Of a stretch of 64,000 bases of DNA, positions 20,410 to 29,040 are shown in pieces (within the stretch, counting starts at the first letter, position 1; each line of letters begins with the position of its first letter). The translations under genes and the position numbers were made by a program. Source of the DNA: Phymatolithon calcareum (taxonomy: Eukaryota; Rhodophyta; Florideophyceae; Hapalidiales). Under the pieces are notes generated by a model. It saw only the letters and a program-made list of their open reading frames with translations, had not been told where the DNA came from and searched no databases. The stretch spans positions 248,001-312,000 of the forward strand of contig OZ345356.1 in NCBI GenBank assembly GCA_977006965.1. Reading direction: 5' to 3'.

Positions 20410-20575
20410 ACCGTTTGGAAGATTAGTGACACTGCGATACCATTTTTGGAATATAGTGACACCAATGCACTGTTTTTCAGATTTGTGACACTGACGTGTC
20501 ATTTTTCAAAATAGTGACACTGAAATATCTTTTTCGCGATTAGTGACCCAGATGCGAGAAATAGTGACACAGAAA
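20410..20575. repeat. Array of AGTGACAC repeats
   Basis: Five or six degenerate units of about 33 bp around ATAGTGACACTGA, immediately outside the MULE right end. The word is shared with 12767-12825. May be subterminal binding sites of another transposon. Confidence 0.6.
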
Positions 20576-20734
20576 ATATTTGTCCATTTGTCTCTTGCAT
20601 GAGACTGTCAACGGGCGATTCGTAACGGCAGGAGGTCTTCCTTTACGCGTTTGCAACGATTCTATTTTGCTCATTTGTTAGCCAGAGGGACTCTCGGAGC
20701 TCGCCAACATAATATTCGAAGAGACGCATTTAGT

Positions 20735-21100
20735 TTTGGAATACCTTCAGATACACATATTTACTTGCTGGCACAACGGTACCCTTCACAGTTCAGCATC
20801 CCAAACACAATCGGTAATGCCCGAATCGCCATCCCAACATATTTCTTCCAATGATCTTAGAACAATTGCCGATAGAAATATAGAGTTTTTGTCCCTGTCT
20901 AGGCAGAATACAGTATAGCGACCAGCAAAATAGATAAATGTTTATTCTTGCGCTCTACCTTCCGGAAGATGGATTATTAGCTATCGAATAAAAAGTCGCT
21001 CTTCTGTTTCTTCTACCTTATGGTATATATTATTGTCGCAAGCACAAACGGTACCCTCCACAGTACACCATTCCAACCACCAACCACTCATAAAATTGAA
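20735..21100. repeat. Duplicated 3' flank blocks of secreted-protein gene 2
   Basis: ACGGTACCCTTCACAGTTCA (20776) and ACGGTACCCTCCACAGTACA (21046) are tandem versions of the block found once at 6628 downstream of gene 1; TTTATTCTTGCGCT also recurs (6580 and 20941). The downstream region was copied with the gene and then duplicated here. Confidence 0.6.
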
Positions 21101-21111
21101 TATCCAAGAAT

Positions 21112-21366
21112 TTAGAGGGACGGGGAGGACATGGCGCCGGAAAGAGCCACACCGACAGTGGCGGTACCGATAACGACACCCGGGCCGTCGATGGCAGAAG
21201 AGGCAACTCCGGAAGATTCATCAGCGGCAGCTCCGGCGGTGACGTTGCCAGAGCCGGAGGCCATGGCGCCCTCGAGAGAGGAGATATCGAATGAGGCACG
21301 GGAGACCGGGGAGGACATGGCAGCGGCAGCGAGGCCCAAGAAAGCGAGAACGGAGGCGCACTTCAT
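21112..21366 (-). CDS. Small secreted Ala/Gly/Ser-rich protein, copy 2
   Basis: 84 codons, ATG start, intact. Same design as copy 1: signal peptide MKCASVLAFLGLAAAAMSSP, then ASFDISSLEGAMASGSG and a small-residue-rich body ending SSPSL. By hand, 74 of 84 residues match copy 1 and 73 match copy 3; no indels. The cysteine at residue 3 lies in the signal peptide, so the mature peptide would be Cys-free. The TATA box and 5' flank are conserved with copy 1, which suggests this copy can still be transcribed. Function unknown; secreted by inference only. Confidence 0.75.
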   Translation of the reverse strand: MKCASVLAFLGLAAAAMSSPVSRASFDISSLEGAMASGSGNVTAGAAADESSGVASSAIDGPGVVIGTATVGVALSGAMSSPSL

Positions 21367-21466
21367 TGTTGAGAAAGAGGTTGAGTGAAGGAAATGAGTT
21401 TCTGTTTTGGGATGATGTGCGGTTGCTTGCTTGGTGACAGGATGTCCGAGCGGTCGCTACCACGTG

Positions 21467-21476
21467 GCTTTTATAT
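21467..21476 (-). promoter_or_regulatory. TATA box of small secreted-protein gene 2
   Basis: ATATAAAAGC on the minus strand, 101 bp upstream of the ATG at 21366, matching the 100-bp spacing at gene 1. Confidence 0.65.
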
Positions 21477-22184
21477 GTGCGAAGCCACAGGTAAACGAAG
21501 ATTTCGAGTTTTGGTCTGATCTTCTTAATGTTGCGCGAGCTCTTAAGTAGTGGAATGTGATTTGAAACCCCATCCATTCTGTTAATTTTGTATTTTCGAC
21601 AGGATGAAGTAAGATATGAAACTGAAGAGGGACAAATTCATTGTCCTTGGACGGCCCGGACACGAGCACACGTGGCCTCTATGGGACAGAGCACAAGACT
21701 GTACCATCATAACTCTCGTTTTCCGAATTAGAATTACCTTCCTGTCGAAGTCTTTAGGTCAAGTGAATTGTTTAAAAGCCTCTTACAAGGAAAGGACACT
21801 GCAATCGATATCCCTAGATGCCAGGTTAGTCACCGCGAAGATATTGCGTCGACGTTCCTTCAGCCTATCACGAGTTCTCTCGTGCTGGTCTCTGCGTACG
21901 AAAGAGCAGGGTGTTATTTCATATATAAACGTGGCGTAATACTTGGAGGTTACGCGTCGAGGTAGACGTCATCACGGCAGAGAAGAGCGGATTTCCGATA
22001 CCTAAAGTAAGTTCGCAATGTTTCTGCAGAGATGAGGTACGTGCGCAGGTGTATCGTAACGCATGCTGGGAGCAAAAGTCGCCGCCGTCCCTCCTGATGG
22101 GTAGGTCCTGCGCACTGTCATAAAATAAATCTACTGTAATCACACTATGTTTTTAAAATTTTTGTCTAACCGACGTAGTCCGAC
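21477..22184. other. Intergenic, no gene recognised
   Basis: Frames of up to 118 codons overlap each other without motifs. Nothing supported. Confidence 0.45.
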
Positions 22185-22275
22185 TATAGTCGTGTTACAT
22201 CAACGAAAAACGAAACTCTTAATTCGACAGAAGCCAGCCAAATCCTCTTGGCACTAGGGAACTGCCTAAAGCTTA
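22185..22275 (+). mobile_element. SINE-like family fragment
   Basis: CGTGTTACATCAACG, GACAGAAGCCAGCC and CCTCTTGGCACTAGGGAACT match the family core described at 2595-2830. The tail is lost. Confidence 0.6.
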
Positions 22276-22634
22276 TGGCCCAACAGATCACCTACTACGA
22301 GCAGCATGACTATCGCAATCCAAGTTGTGCGGCGTGCAGTCGCGAGAGGAAAAAGCGTTCGCCTTGAGACAGCGACATAGCAGATAATATCGCATCCCGA
22401 GCGCACTAACAGCGGAACGCAAGTCAATAAGGCGGCTTCCTTTTCTCAAAAAAATAAAATTTAATGTCCTAATATACAGAACAATTCAAGCCCTTAGAAA
22501 ACACTCCGACACTCACGACTTGAAAAATCTCGAAAACCCACTTACGACTATTTCGGAACTGGCTCATATACACTTTTAAGCGCTCTTTAAGTCATAGTAT
22601 TGCAATCCCCAAAGCTTTTCTTCATGTTGATGAT
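22276..22634. other. Intergenic, 3' flank of secreted-protein gene 3
   Basis: No gene. The shared TTTAGAGAGACGGGGAGGAC block immediately after the stop codon (22625-22653, partly coding) is common to all three copies. Confidence 0.45.
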
Positions 22635-22889
22635 TTAGAGAGACGGGGAGGACATGGCGCCGGAAAGAGCTGCACCAACGGTGGCGGCACCGATAACAGA
22701 ACCTGGGCCGTCGATGGCAGAAGAGGCAACACCGGAAGATGCATCAGCGGCAGCTCCGGCGGTGATGTTGCCAGAGCCGGAGGCCATGGCGCCCTCGAGA
22801 GAGGAGATATCGAACGAGGCACGGGAGACCGGGGAGGACATGGCACCGGCAACGAGGGCGAAGAAAGCGAGAACGGTGGCGAACTTCAT
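22635..22889 (-). CDS. Small secreted Ala/Gly/Ser-rich protein, copy 3
   Basis: 84 codons, ATG start, intact, same length as copies 1 and 2. The signal peptide is the most changed part (MKFATVLAFFALVAGAMSSP) but keeps its character, while SSLEGAMASGSG and SGAMSSPSL are unchanged. About 88% identical to copy 1. The upstream region differs from the other copies, and the TATA-like word is degraded to GTACAAAAGC (22971-22980, 82 bp upstream), so expression is less certain. It lies 1.3 kb from copy 2, suggesting a local duplication. Confidence 0.72.
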   Translation of the reverse strand: MKFATVLAFFALVAGAMSSPVSRASFDISSLEGAMASGSGNITAGAAADASSGVASSAIDGPGSVIGAATVGAALSGAMSSPSL

Positions 22890-23466
22890 TTTGAGGTTAA
22901 GGGTGAATGAAGGAAGTGATGGTTGAGATGCTTGAGGTTGAGGATGAGCTGTGATGTTGAAGATGGACTAGCTTTTGTACCTGTCTTGGTGCATGAGTTT
23001 CGCTGCTGTACGGAGAATTCAGGTGAGAAAGTTTGGTAACTGAATAACGGACTACCAAAGGACAGAGTATATTTTCAATGGCATGTTGCATCAACGCGTA
23101 ATGCACGCTCCGTAATTGCAGAAAGTATTCGCAATTGTAGTGGCTATTGCAGAGGTCTGTTGATGAGTATTGAAGAATTTGACTTTTTCAGGCTGCTTTC
23201 AGACATTGCATCATGGTCCCATATCCTTTCCGTTGTCTGTGCGAAGACAGAGAATTTTTAGAGTTTTATCAGGGCATATTCAGACGCTCAGGGCTGTACT
23301 TCGTAAGAACACGAAGGAGTTCAGCTACGACATAAATCTCTTCCACGAGGGGGAAATTGTTCGTTTTTCTTTTAGAAGCCCTCAACGCCGGCACACGCTA
23401 ACACTAGAGCAGCTTCGCATTTTCTGTAACCCTTCCGGGGAAGAGAACAACGTATCATATCCATCA
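22890..23466. other. Intergenic, no supported gene
   Basis: An open plus frame at 23170-23502 lacks an ATG start and runs antisense into the 135-aa gene; no motif seen. Confidence 0.45.
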
Positions 23467-23874
23467 TCACACTATCATCTCCTCTCTCATCTCGATTTCT
23501 AGCATCATTAATTTGTCCATCGCTTGCATCACTTCCTCTTCTGCCCTGTCATCCATCTCTGGTTGCGTTAAGTTGAGTTGAAGGGTTTCCAGCAGCATCG
23601 TTGCTAGTTCGTCATAGTTGTTGACATAAGCCGAGGGGTTTCGCGGGGTGAAGCGGCCGAAAAACCACTTGACTGCCCAAAGTCTGTGCTTTCTCGACTT
23701 GATTTGGATTACTGGATTTTGATTCTCGTTCATATCCACAGCGATTTTTCGTTTCTTGACTTTCTCTGTCGCGCACCATGCCGGATGGATTCGCAGTTTC
23801 TCATCTTTGTGGGTGACCTTTCGTCCACGACCCTCTTCGATGGGACGTTCAACAGTTCGTGTTCTTCGAGGCAT
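23467..23874 (-). CDS. Hypothetical basic/acidic protein (135 aa), repeat-associated
   Basis: ATG at 23874, 135 codons. N-terminal half strongly basic (MPRRTRTVERP, GRGRKVTHK, KVKKRKIAV), then KHRLWAVKWFFGRFTPRNP, then an acidic, Met-rich helical C-terminus (EEEVMQAMDKLMMLEIEMRE). A decayed relative is readable at 35700-35972 (RHRIFCARWFVGQFPRNP), which shows a multi-copy family. It begins 10 bp downstream of the truncated 3' end of LINE D on the same strand, so it may be the tail of a mobile element or a separate one. No known domain recognised; a nucleic-acid-binding accessory protein is possible but unproven. Confidence 0.5.
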   Translation of the reverse strand: MPRRTRTVERPIEEGRGRKVTHKDEKLRIHPAWCATEKVKKRKIAVDMNENQNPVIQIKSRKHRLWAVKWFFGRFTPRNPSAYVNNYDELATMLLETLQLNLTQPEMDDRAEEEVMQAMDKLMMLEIEMREEMIV

Positions 23875-23884
23875 AGCGCTTCCT

Positions 23885-25228
23885 CAGGTGCTAACCTCAC
23901 TAGAGCGGTTCTACTACTATGTCTGGTATTCTATCTGAGCCCCTATAGTGTGTACTCGATTGTGTTTGATAACTCTTCCAAACAGTTTTCGAAGCGTTGC
24001 GTCTTCTTTCAGTACAGGTCTTCATTCTGCATACTCTCGATGATGATTTTGCTGAAGAGTAAAAGGTCATCTAGTGCCTTCTCTGTTGACGCTCTGTCTT
24101 CTTCCTTGAGTTCATAGGCTGGCAAGTTGCGATCCAGGGTCTCCATGTGCTGTCTGAATTCGTTTCCGAATCTATCTGCCATCAGTGTTGTAGACACATG
24201 CGGAAATCTTCCAAAGGCGCACTGAACAGCCAGTTGCCTGTGTTTCAGTTGTGATTTAAGAAGTAGAGGGAGTTCTCTTGTCTTGTCCTATGAAATTTTC
24301 CTCTTTCTCTTCGATTCAAGGCTGTCTCATTCCTTCGTCAGGAATGTTCGATGTACTTCTGCAGACTGGTTTGCTAATATCCACTTCGTCGCTTCATCAA
24401 ACGGTTCTCTTTTTTCCATCTCTGCGATGTCATTACTTGTGGTTTGAAGCTCTTCTGAGTTTCTTCTCGCTGGCGGTTCGTCCAGGAACTTTCCTTCTTT
24501 CGCCATGGCCCTTCTCAACATCTTGAAAGCTAGTATTTCCCGTCGATGGGGGGCAGCTTGGCCTAAACATAGAAGATGGAGTCTATCCGTCTTTCCTCGT
24601 GCCAGTGGCCCGAAGACTTGTCTGAAAAACGTTTGTCCAATTTCCTTGACGCCGCTCTGAACGTTTTCTGTCCACGATGTCAAGTGCATAGGGTATTCCC
24701 AGTGTGTCTGGACTAACGCCTTGTATACCTGGATACATTTATGTATGCCAATTCCCTTCTTGAATACTCCAATTGCACGGAGCTCGTACAGAGTGGTCTA
24801 TGCCTTCTTAAGGCGCTGCAAAATCCGTGTATCTGTAACTGCCTCCGATCCTAGGGATACTCCGACGGAGTCTTCCGATTCCAATGTCTCGCCTTTTTCT
24901 TGCTCCGTATTCCATGTCAACCCGCGTTCTTGGGCCCAATGAGTGGCATTGTCTAGCATTACCGGCAGAGCGGAAGGTGATTTCCCTAGAAGAATTACGT
25001 CGTCTGCGAAGAGGATTGAAGGAACGTCGGTCCAAGCTCAGGGCACTTCTCCCATACGTTCTATGAACTCATCCATGAATGTGTTGTATAAATTTGGACT
25101 TAGAGGGGACTCCTGTGGTACTCCTCCGTCCGCTCGAATCCAGTTCTTGTCGGTATCACCGATGGTTGACGCCCAGGACGGTGTCAAGAATGCTTCTGCC
25201 GTAGCGCTTAGAAAGAAAGAAAGGAAGA
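23885..25228 (-). pseudogene. LINE (non-LTR retrotransposon) reverse transcriptase remnant, best copy
   Basis: Read on the minus strand the segment carries RT motif B, GVPQESPLSPNLYNTF (25124 downward; consensus GxPQGSxLSP), and motif C, ILFADDVILLGKSP, with the catalytic FADD at 25010-24999. They share one frame with a single TGA between and are 38 codons apart, as in non-LTR enzymes. The thumb-like region YKALVQTHWEYPMHL and the family's C-terminal part (FFRQVFGPLARGK, REPFDEATKW, STEKALDDLLLFSK) follow, ending with a stop at 24009. The N-terminal endonuclease and RT motifs 0-A are missing (5' truncation). This copy anchors the identity of the fragments at 2850, 5340, 9165, 29706, 31925, 41755 and 48768. 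Confidence 0.85.
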
Positions 25229-25265
25229 TTTTTATTTAAAAGTTACCAACTCATCTGCTCACGCC
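25205..25265 (-). mobile_element. SINE-like family 3' tail
   Basis: GATTTTTATTTAAAAGTTACCA matches the minus-orientation tail at 3062-3090, preceded by an AGAAAGAAAGGAA stretch. It abuts the 5' edge of LINE D. Confidence 0.55.
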
Positions 25266-25794
25266 TGCTTGAGTTGAAGCACAGGTGCGATGGTAGTATA
25301 ATTTCCGAGTGTGGGACATTTGCTGACGATATGCGGTTTTCAGTACTCGTAGCAATTGGAAGATGGACTAATCAGGTGTCTATTCCCCAGCCTGGTGCTT
25401 TCGTAGCTTCGTCTTTGGAGGCCATCTATTTTTACACGACGATATTGCGTCCGCGGTGATCCTAGTGCTTTCTTATGACATCGCCCTCTTCCAGAGATAT
25501 ATCGTCGAGGGGGCAGAGAAAATTCCCAGGCAATCCCAGTTTTTAAAACTGTTCGTGCTTCGAGAAGCCCGACTGTCACAAATTTGGCATGATCGATGAA
25601 GTGGCAACTCGAGAAGAATTGAGAGAGGAAAAGCGATGAGAATGTACCATTGCGCGTTAGCCCTAAATTTAGCAATAACAACTGTAGAGTAGCTAATGGG
25701 AGGACCAAATAAGATTAGGTATTATCATCGTGCTCCTTGTGTTCCCCAAAAACACTATAGGGCGCAGAACTCATCCATGGATGAAGTTTGACAA
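25266..25794. other. Intergenic with a short palindrome
   Basis: CAGTTTTTAAAACTG at 25537-25551 belongs to the TTTTTAAAA-centred palindrome class. No gene seen. Confidence 0.45.
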
Positions 25795-26010
25795 GCATGT
25801 ATGACCCAACGAATATTATTGCTTCACCCCATTCCGACGGTCCATATCCCTAGGCCTTGACTTGCTGAAGGTCGCACGTAACTCCAAAGGCTCCCTTTGT
25901 ATTCAAGGGACTACCAAGTTTAATTGCGATATACTATTCGCTCTTCCGCTCCCAAGCGTTTCTGATAATGGACCACCAAGTTGAAGAACGTAAACGTACG
26001 CTTTACAGCA
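25795..26010 (+). repeat. Dispersed repeat shared with 7790-8045
   Basis: Plus-orientation counterpart of 7790-8045, including CCCTAGGCCTTGACTTGCTG and CACCAAGTTGAAGAACGTAA. It ends about 85 bp before the GST stop codon. Confidence 0.6.
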
Positions 26011-26093
26011 CCGATTGACAGAGCTGTTCTGCTGCCATGGAAAGCTGGCAGCACACGTGAGATACTCTACTAAATGCATACTACTCACCCTCG

Positions 26094-26765
26094 CTATTCC
26101 TTCGACGGCATAGTGTACAGCTTCTTGTAACTCTTCCTCTCTGCAACTCTCTTCGAATATGATGCGACCACGTCATTGACAAGTACATCCTCGCCCTCCA
26201 TGTAGCTAGCACCCATGAGAAGCCATCCGAACATGATATCTGCGGCAGAGAATTCAGAGCCCAAATAATAGTCTTTCGCCCCGAAATCCAGTTGCTGCTC
26301 CAAATGCTTCACCACGATGTTTTTGTACTTCTCCACTAGCGGATCAATCACAGATCGATCGCGCTCCTCCTTTGGCACTCCTCGGATGGCCTTGAACAGA
26401 TTCACAACAGCATTGTACGCCTCTGCGACGGAGTACACCACGCCCTGTAAAAATCGCGGGCGATCTGGCGTTCCCGGAAGGGGATGTAGCTCCCCAGCCT
26501 TGTCAAACTCCTCGAGGAAGTACAGTGCTATTGCTCCGGTCTCTAAGATACATTCGCCGCTTGGAAGGGCCAGCACGGGAAGTACCATACGCGGAGAAAG
26601 TTTTCGAATCGCGGGATTGCTCTTCAACTCCTCTGGGGTCAGCGTAACGACTTCCACGGAGGTAGATGGAACTCCAAGCTCCAAAAGGATCTGATATGGA
26701 ATGGCGGAGACAAACATCGGAGAATGGTAGAGCGTGGGAACGGACGGGGGATGCTCGATCGTCAT
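26094..26765 (-). CDS. Glutathione S-transferase-like protein
   Basis: 223 codons from the ATG at 26765. The N-terminal half is a thioredoxin fold: TLYHSPMFVSAIPYQILLE (strand 1/helix 1 with Ser for the catalytic position), MVLPVLALP with the cis-proline, and ECILETGAIALYFLEEFD with the Glu/Thr glutathione-site motif. The C-terminal all-helical half includes a conserved-type YYLGSEFSAADIMFGW. Length fits cytosolic GSTs (200-230 aa). The frame stays open upstream to 26960, but a TATA-like box at 26857-26866 lies 92 bp before this ATG, arguing for the short form. GSTs conjugate glutathione to electrophiles in the cytosol; class and substrate cannot be told. No intron is needed. Confidence 0.85.
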   Translation of the reverse strand: MTIEHPPSVPTLYHSPMFVSAIPYQILLELGVPSTSVEVVTLTPEELKSNPAIRKLSPRMVLPVLALPSGECILETGAIALYFLEEFDKAGELHPLPGTPDRPRFLQGVVYSVAEAYNAVVNLFKAIRGVPKEERDRSVIDPLVEKYKNIVVKHLEQQLDFGAKDYYLGSEFSAADIMFGWLLMGASYMEGEDVLVNDVVASYSKRVAERKSYKKLYTMPSKE

Positions 26766-26856
26766 GGTGGGGAACGTCGGCTGTGCTTGAACTGCGGATA
26801 GCGAATGTGAACAGGTTATCTTGCTTGCCGCCCAGTCCGACGAGATAACAGCTTCG

Positions 26857-26866
26857 GCTTTTAAAC
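26857..26866 (-). promoter_or_regulatory. TATA-like box of the GST gene
   Basis: GTTTAAAAGC on the minus strand, 92 bp upstream of the ATG at 26765; similar in sequence and spacing to the boxes of the secreted-protein genes. Confidence 0.4.
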
Positions 26867-27332
26867 ATGAGAGTTCGGCTCGGTCGGCTACTGAAGGAGA
26901 CAGAATAATGGATTCCAGCTCAATGTTGTTGAAAAAAATTTGTCCCCTTTTTATTATCATAATTAAGCATTCATGATCCCGTGCACAAGTGTATCACCAC
27001 GGTCTGAAGCAAATTTGCTTCCATTTTTATGGTTCAACCATCATGGTAGCCAATCATGTAGGAGAAAATGTGATGCTGGGTTTATGCCAATCAATGACGA
27101 TGGTATGTCTCGTAACGGATGGCACTGCCATATCAATGGCGAGTTCGCCATTGATATTCTTCTTCCGCGAGATCGCAGTTTCTACGGATTGAGGACTCAC
27201 TAAGCCACCGCGCCCCTATTAGTCGATGTCCAATGGCCGGTATGGTCGAAAGACTGTAAACAGCGTAATCAGTCATTTCATTGAGATGACCAGTGCCCCC
27301 TTGGCGGAGTAACTTGGCAACCTACCATACTG
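26867..27332. other. Intergenic upstream of GST
   Basis: No gene recognised. A perfect inverted repeat ATCAATGGCGA / TCGCCATTGAT lies near 27134-27155. Confidence 0.5.
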
Positions 27333-28051
27333 GGAGTTGTGGGAAATCCCGTTTTCTGGTCTTATATGTAGAATAGAAAAAATCGAGCTTACTGTGAGAA
27401 GCGCAGTTTTTGGGAAATTTTACTTTGATATACGTTACGTTGTTAGGAGCACAAAAAAGTGGGAAGACCTGGGCCACAATCTTGTTCCGTGTTCCACACG
27501 GTCGCACCGCACGGAGCTTCGGCACTTTTGTGAAGCAGAACTTGCGTGAGACCCAAGCATCCATCACCCGTGCCAGTTTGTCGTGCTTTCAGGTGTTGTT
27601 CAGCACTCGTGTTGTTATCATATGCACCCCCAATTCGAAGATCACGAATTGTTGCGAAAACGCATGGCGATTCATGAAGGTGAATGTGCAAAACGGTATA
27701 ACTTGAGGTCGCCATTAGAAATTTAGAGCGCAGTACACCCCTCGTAAAAAATTCTAATCCAGATTTCATTAACATGGTTGCCATAACCTATCGGAAACCT
27801 TTTAAACTGTTTCTTTATCAAAAGAAAACAAAAATGTTACAATACTAACACCACGCGTCAAAGTCAGCAGTATATCGCTAAATAATGCACTTTTGCTGAT
27901 TTTCAACTGGCGGATAAGGGTCAGAATATTTTTCAATTGGCCATATTATGCGGGATTCAGCAGTCTAAAGTTGGGTTTGTTCGAACTGTGACGTCAAACT
28001 ATTTTCTAAAAAATTTCACCCTTATACCGTCCCTCGAAGTTTTGGTATACT
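27333..28051. repeat. 730-bp dispersed repeat, copy 2
   Basis: Counterpart of 12829-13561, same orientation. Shared landmarks: GTGGGAAATCCCG, GGGCCACAATC, CGGAGCTTCGGCACTT, CCCCCAATTCGAAGATC, TTTATCAAAAGAAAACAAAA and CCCTTATACCGTCCCTCGAA. It ends without the mirrored palindrome seen in copy 1. Confidence 0.7.
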
Positions 28052-28244
28052 GTAACGTACGCGTTCGTTGTGCGTCGTAAAGTGTGTTTGCAGAGGGATA
28101 CTAGAGGGCACCCCGCACAGTAAAGTCGTCTGTGCGGGTCCGTTTATTCGGAAACGCGTGCCCGTGGAGACGGTGAGTGTCTCCACTATTGTGTTGCGTT
28201 TGGTTGTGTTTTGGGTGTGTGTTGGTTGTTCCCTCCTTGCTCGC

Positions 28245-28605
28245 TATCCCACTTGGGGAGAATCAATGACTTGAACATCCTGATGCATATTTCAGGGTGG
28301 AATCCAATGACATTAATGCCACTCTGCCTAAGTTTTTGGATGCATCCAACCGCATTCCGCACTCTCGACATTGCTCTATCATCTGTAACTCCAGTGTTGT
28401 TCATACTAATGCCCAGGTAGGAAAGTCTCCACGCTCGGTTTAGCTCTATTCTGGCAAGCCTGAACTTTTGCTTAGGTAACCCCTTGTACTTAAGCACTTC
28501 GCTCTTTCCTGGCTTTGTATTCAATGTCATAGAATTTTCGTCTGCCCACTCCGTGGCTATGTCCAGTAGCCTTCGTAATCCTTTCGCATTCTTGGCCTGT
28601 TACGG
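28245..28605 (-). pseudogene. LINE reverse transcriptase thumb-region fragment
   Basis: The minus strand reads LRRLLDIATEWADENSM, TLNTKPGKSEVLKYKG, RLSYLGISMNN, and GFHPEICIRMFKSLILPKWD, the typical segment after the FADD motif in non-LTR enzymes. It is open for over 110 codons (from about 28605), so it is a fairly young fragment. No FADD box is present; truncated at both ends. It resembles the family at 29041, but identity to family 1 is uncertain. Confidence 0.7.
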
Positions 28606-29040
28606 GAAGAAGAGCAATGTCAATGTTGCAGGTCTGACCCAAACAGGCAGTCGGGACATTATGTGTGTTGCAGAAATTGTATCCCTAAGCGCGCAGTGGC
28701 AGCAAATGGCAGAGATAGAAAAGGCTGCAACGGAGCAGATGAAAATGACTCTAGTGACAACAAAGACAACTGACAAGCACAGGAACGAAGTGATTATGAC
28801 GACAACTTCGAACTACGAGCAAACATCGGGCTCTTTTCGAACAGATTGGAGAACATGAGCTTTATCGGAGACAAATTTGCTTATGCAAACACGACATGTA
28901 AATTTTATTTTCCTTTTTAAAGAATGTCTGATACTGCGCTATTTCCTTACGTCATACCGAAGAGTATCTCCGCAGACTTGCGAACCCAGATCGCCGCTAT
29001 AGTTTATGGAACATCTCCCCCAGACAAAATCTGACGTCAA
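28606..29040. other. Intergenic, no gene recognised
   Basis: 28600-28860 has an open plus frame rich in Thr, Glu and Met without a recognisable domain. Nothing else. Confidence 0.4.

Noticed and set aside
26766-26960. N-terminal extension of the GST frame to 288 residues
   Set aside because: The extension resembles no GST sequence, and a TATA-like box lies inside it, 92 bp before the internal ATG.
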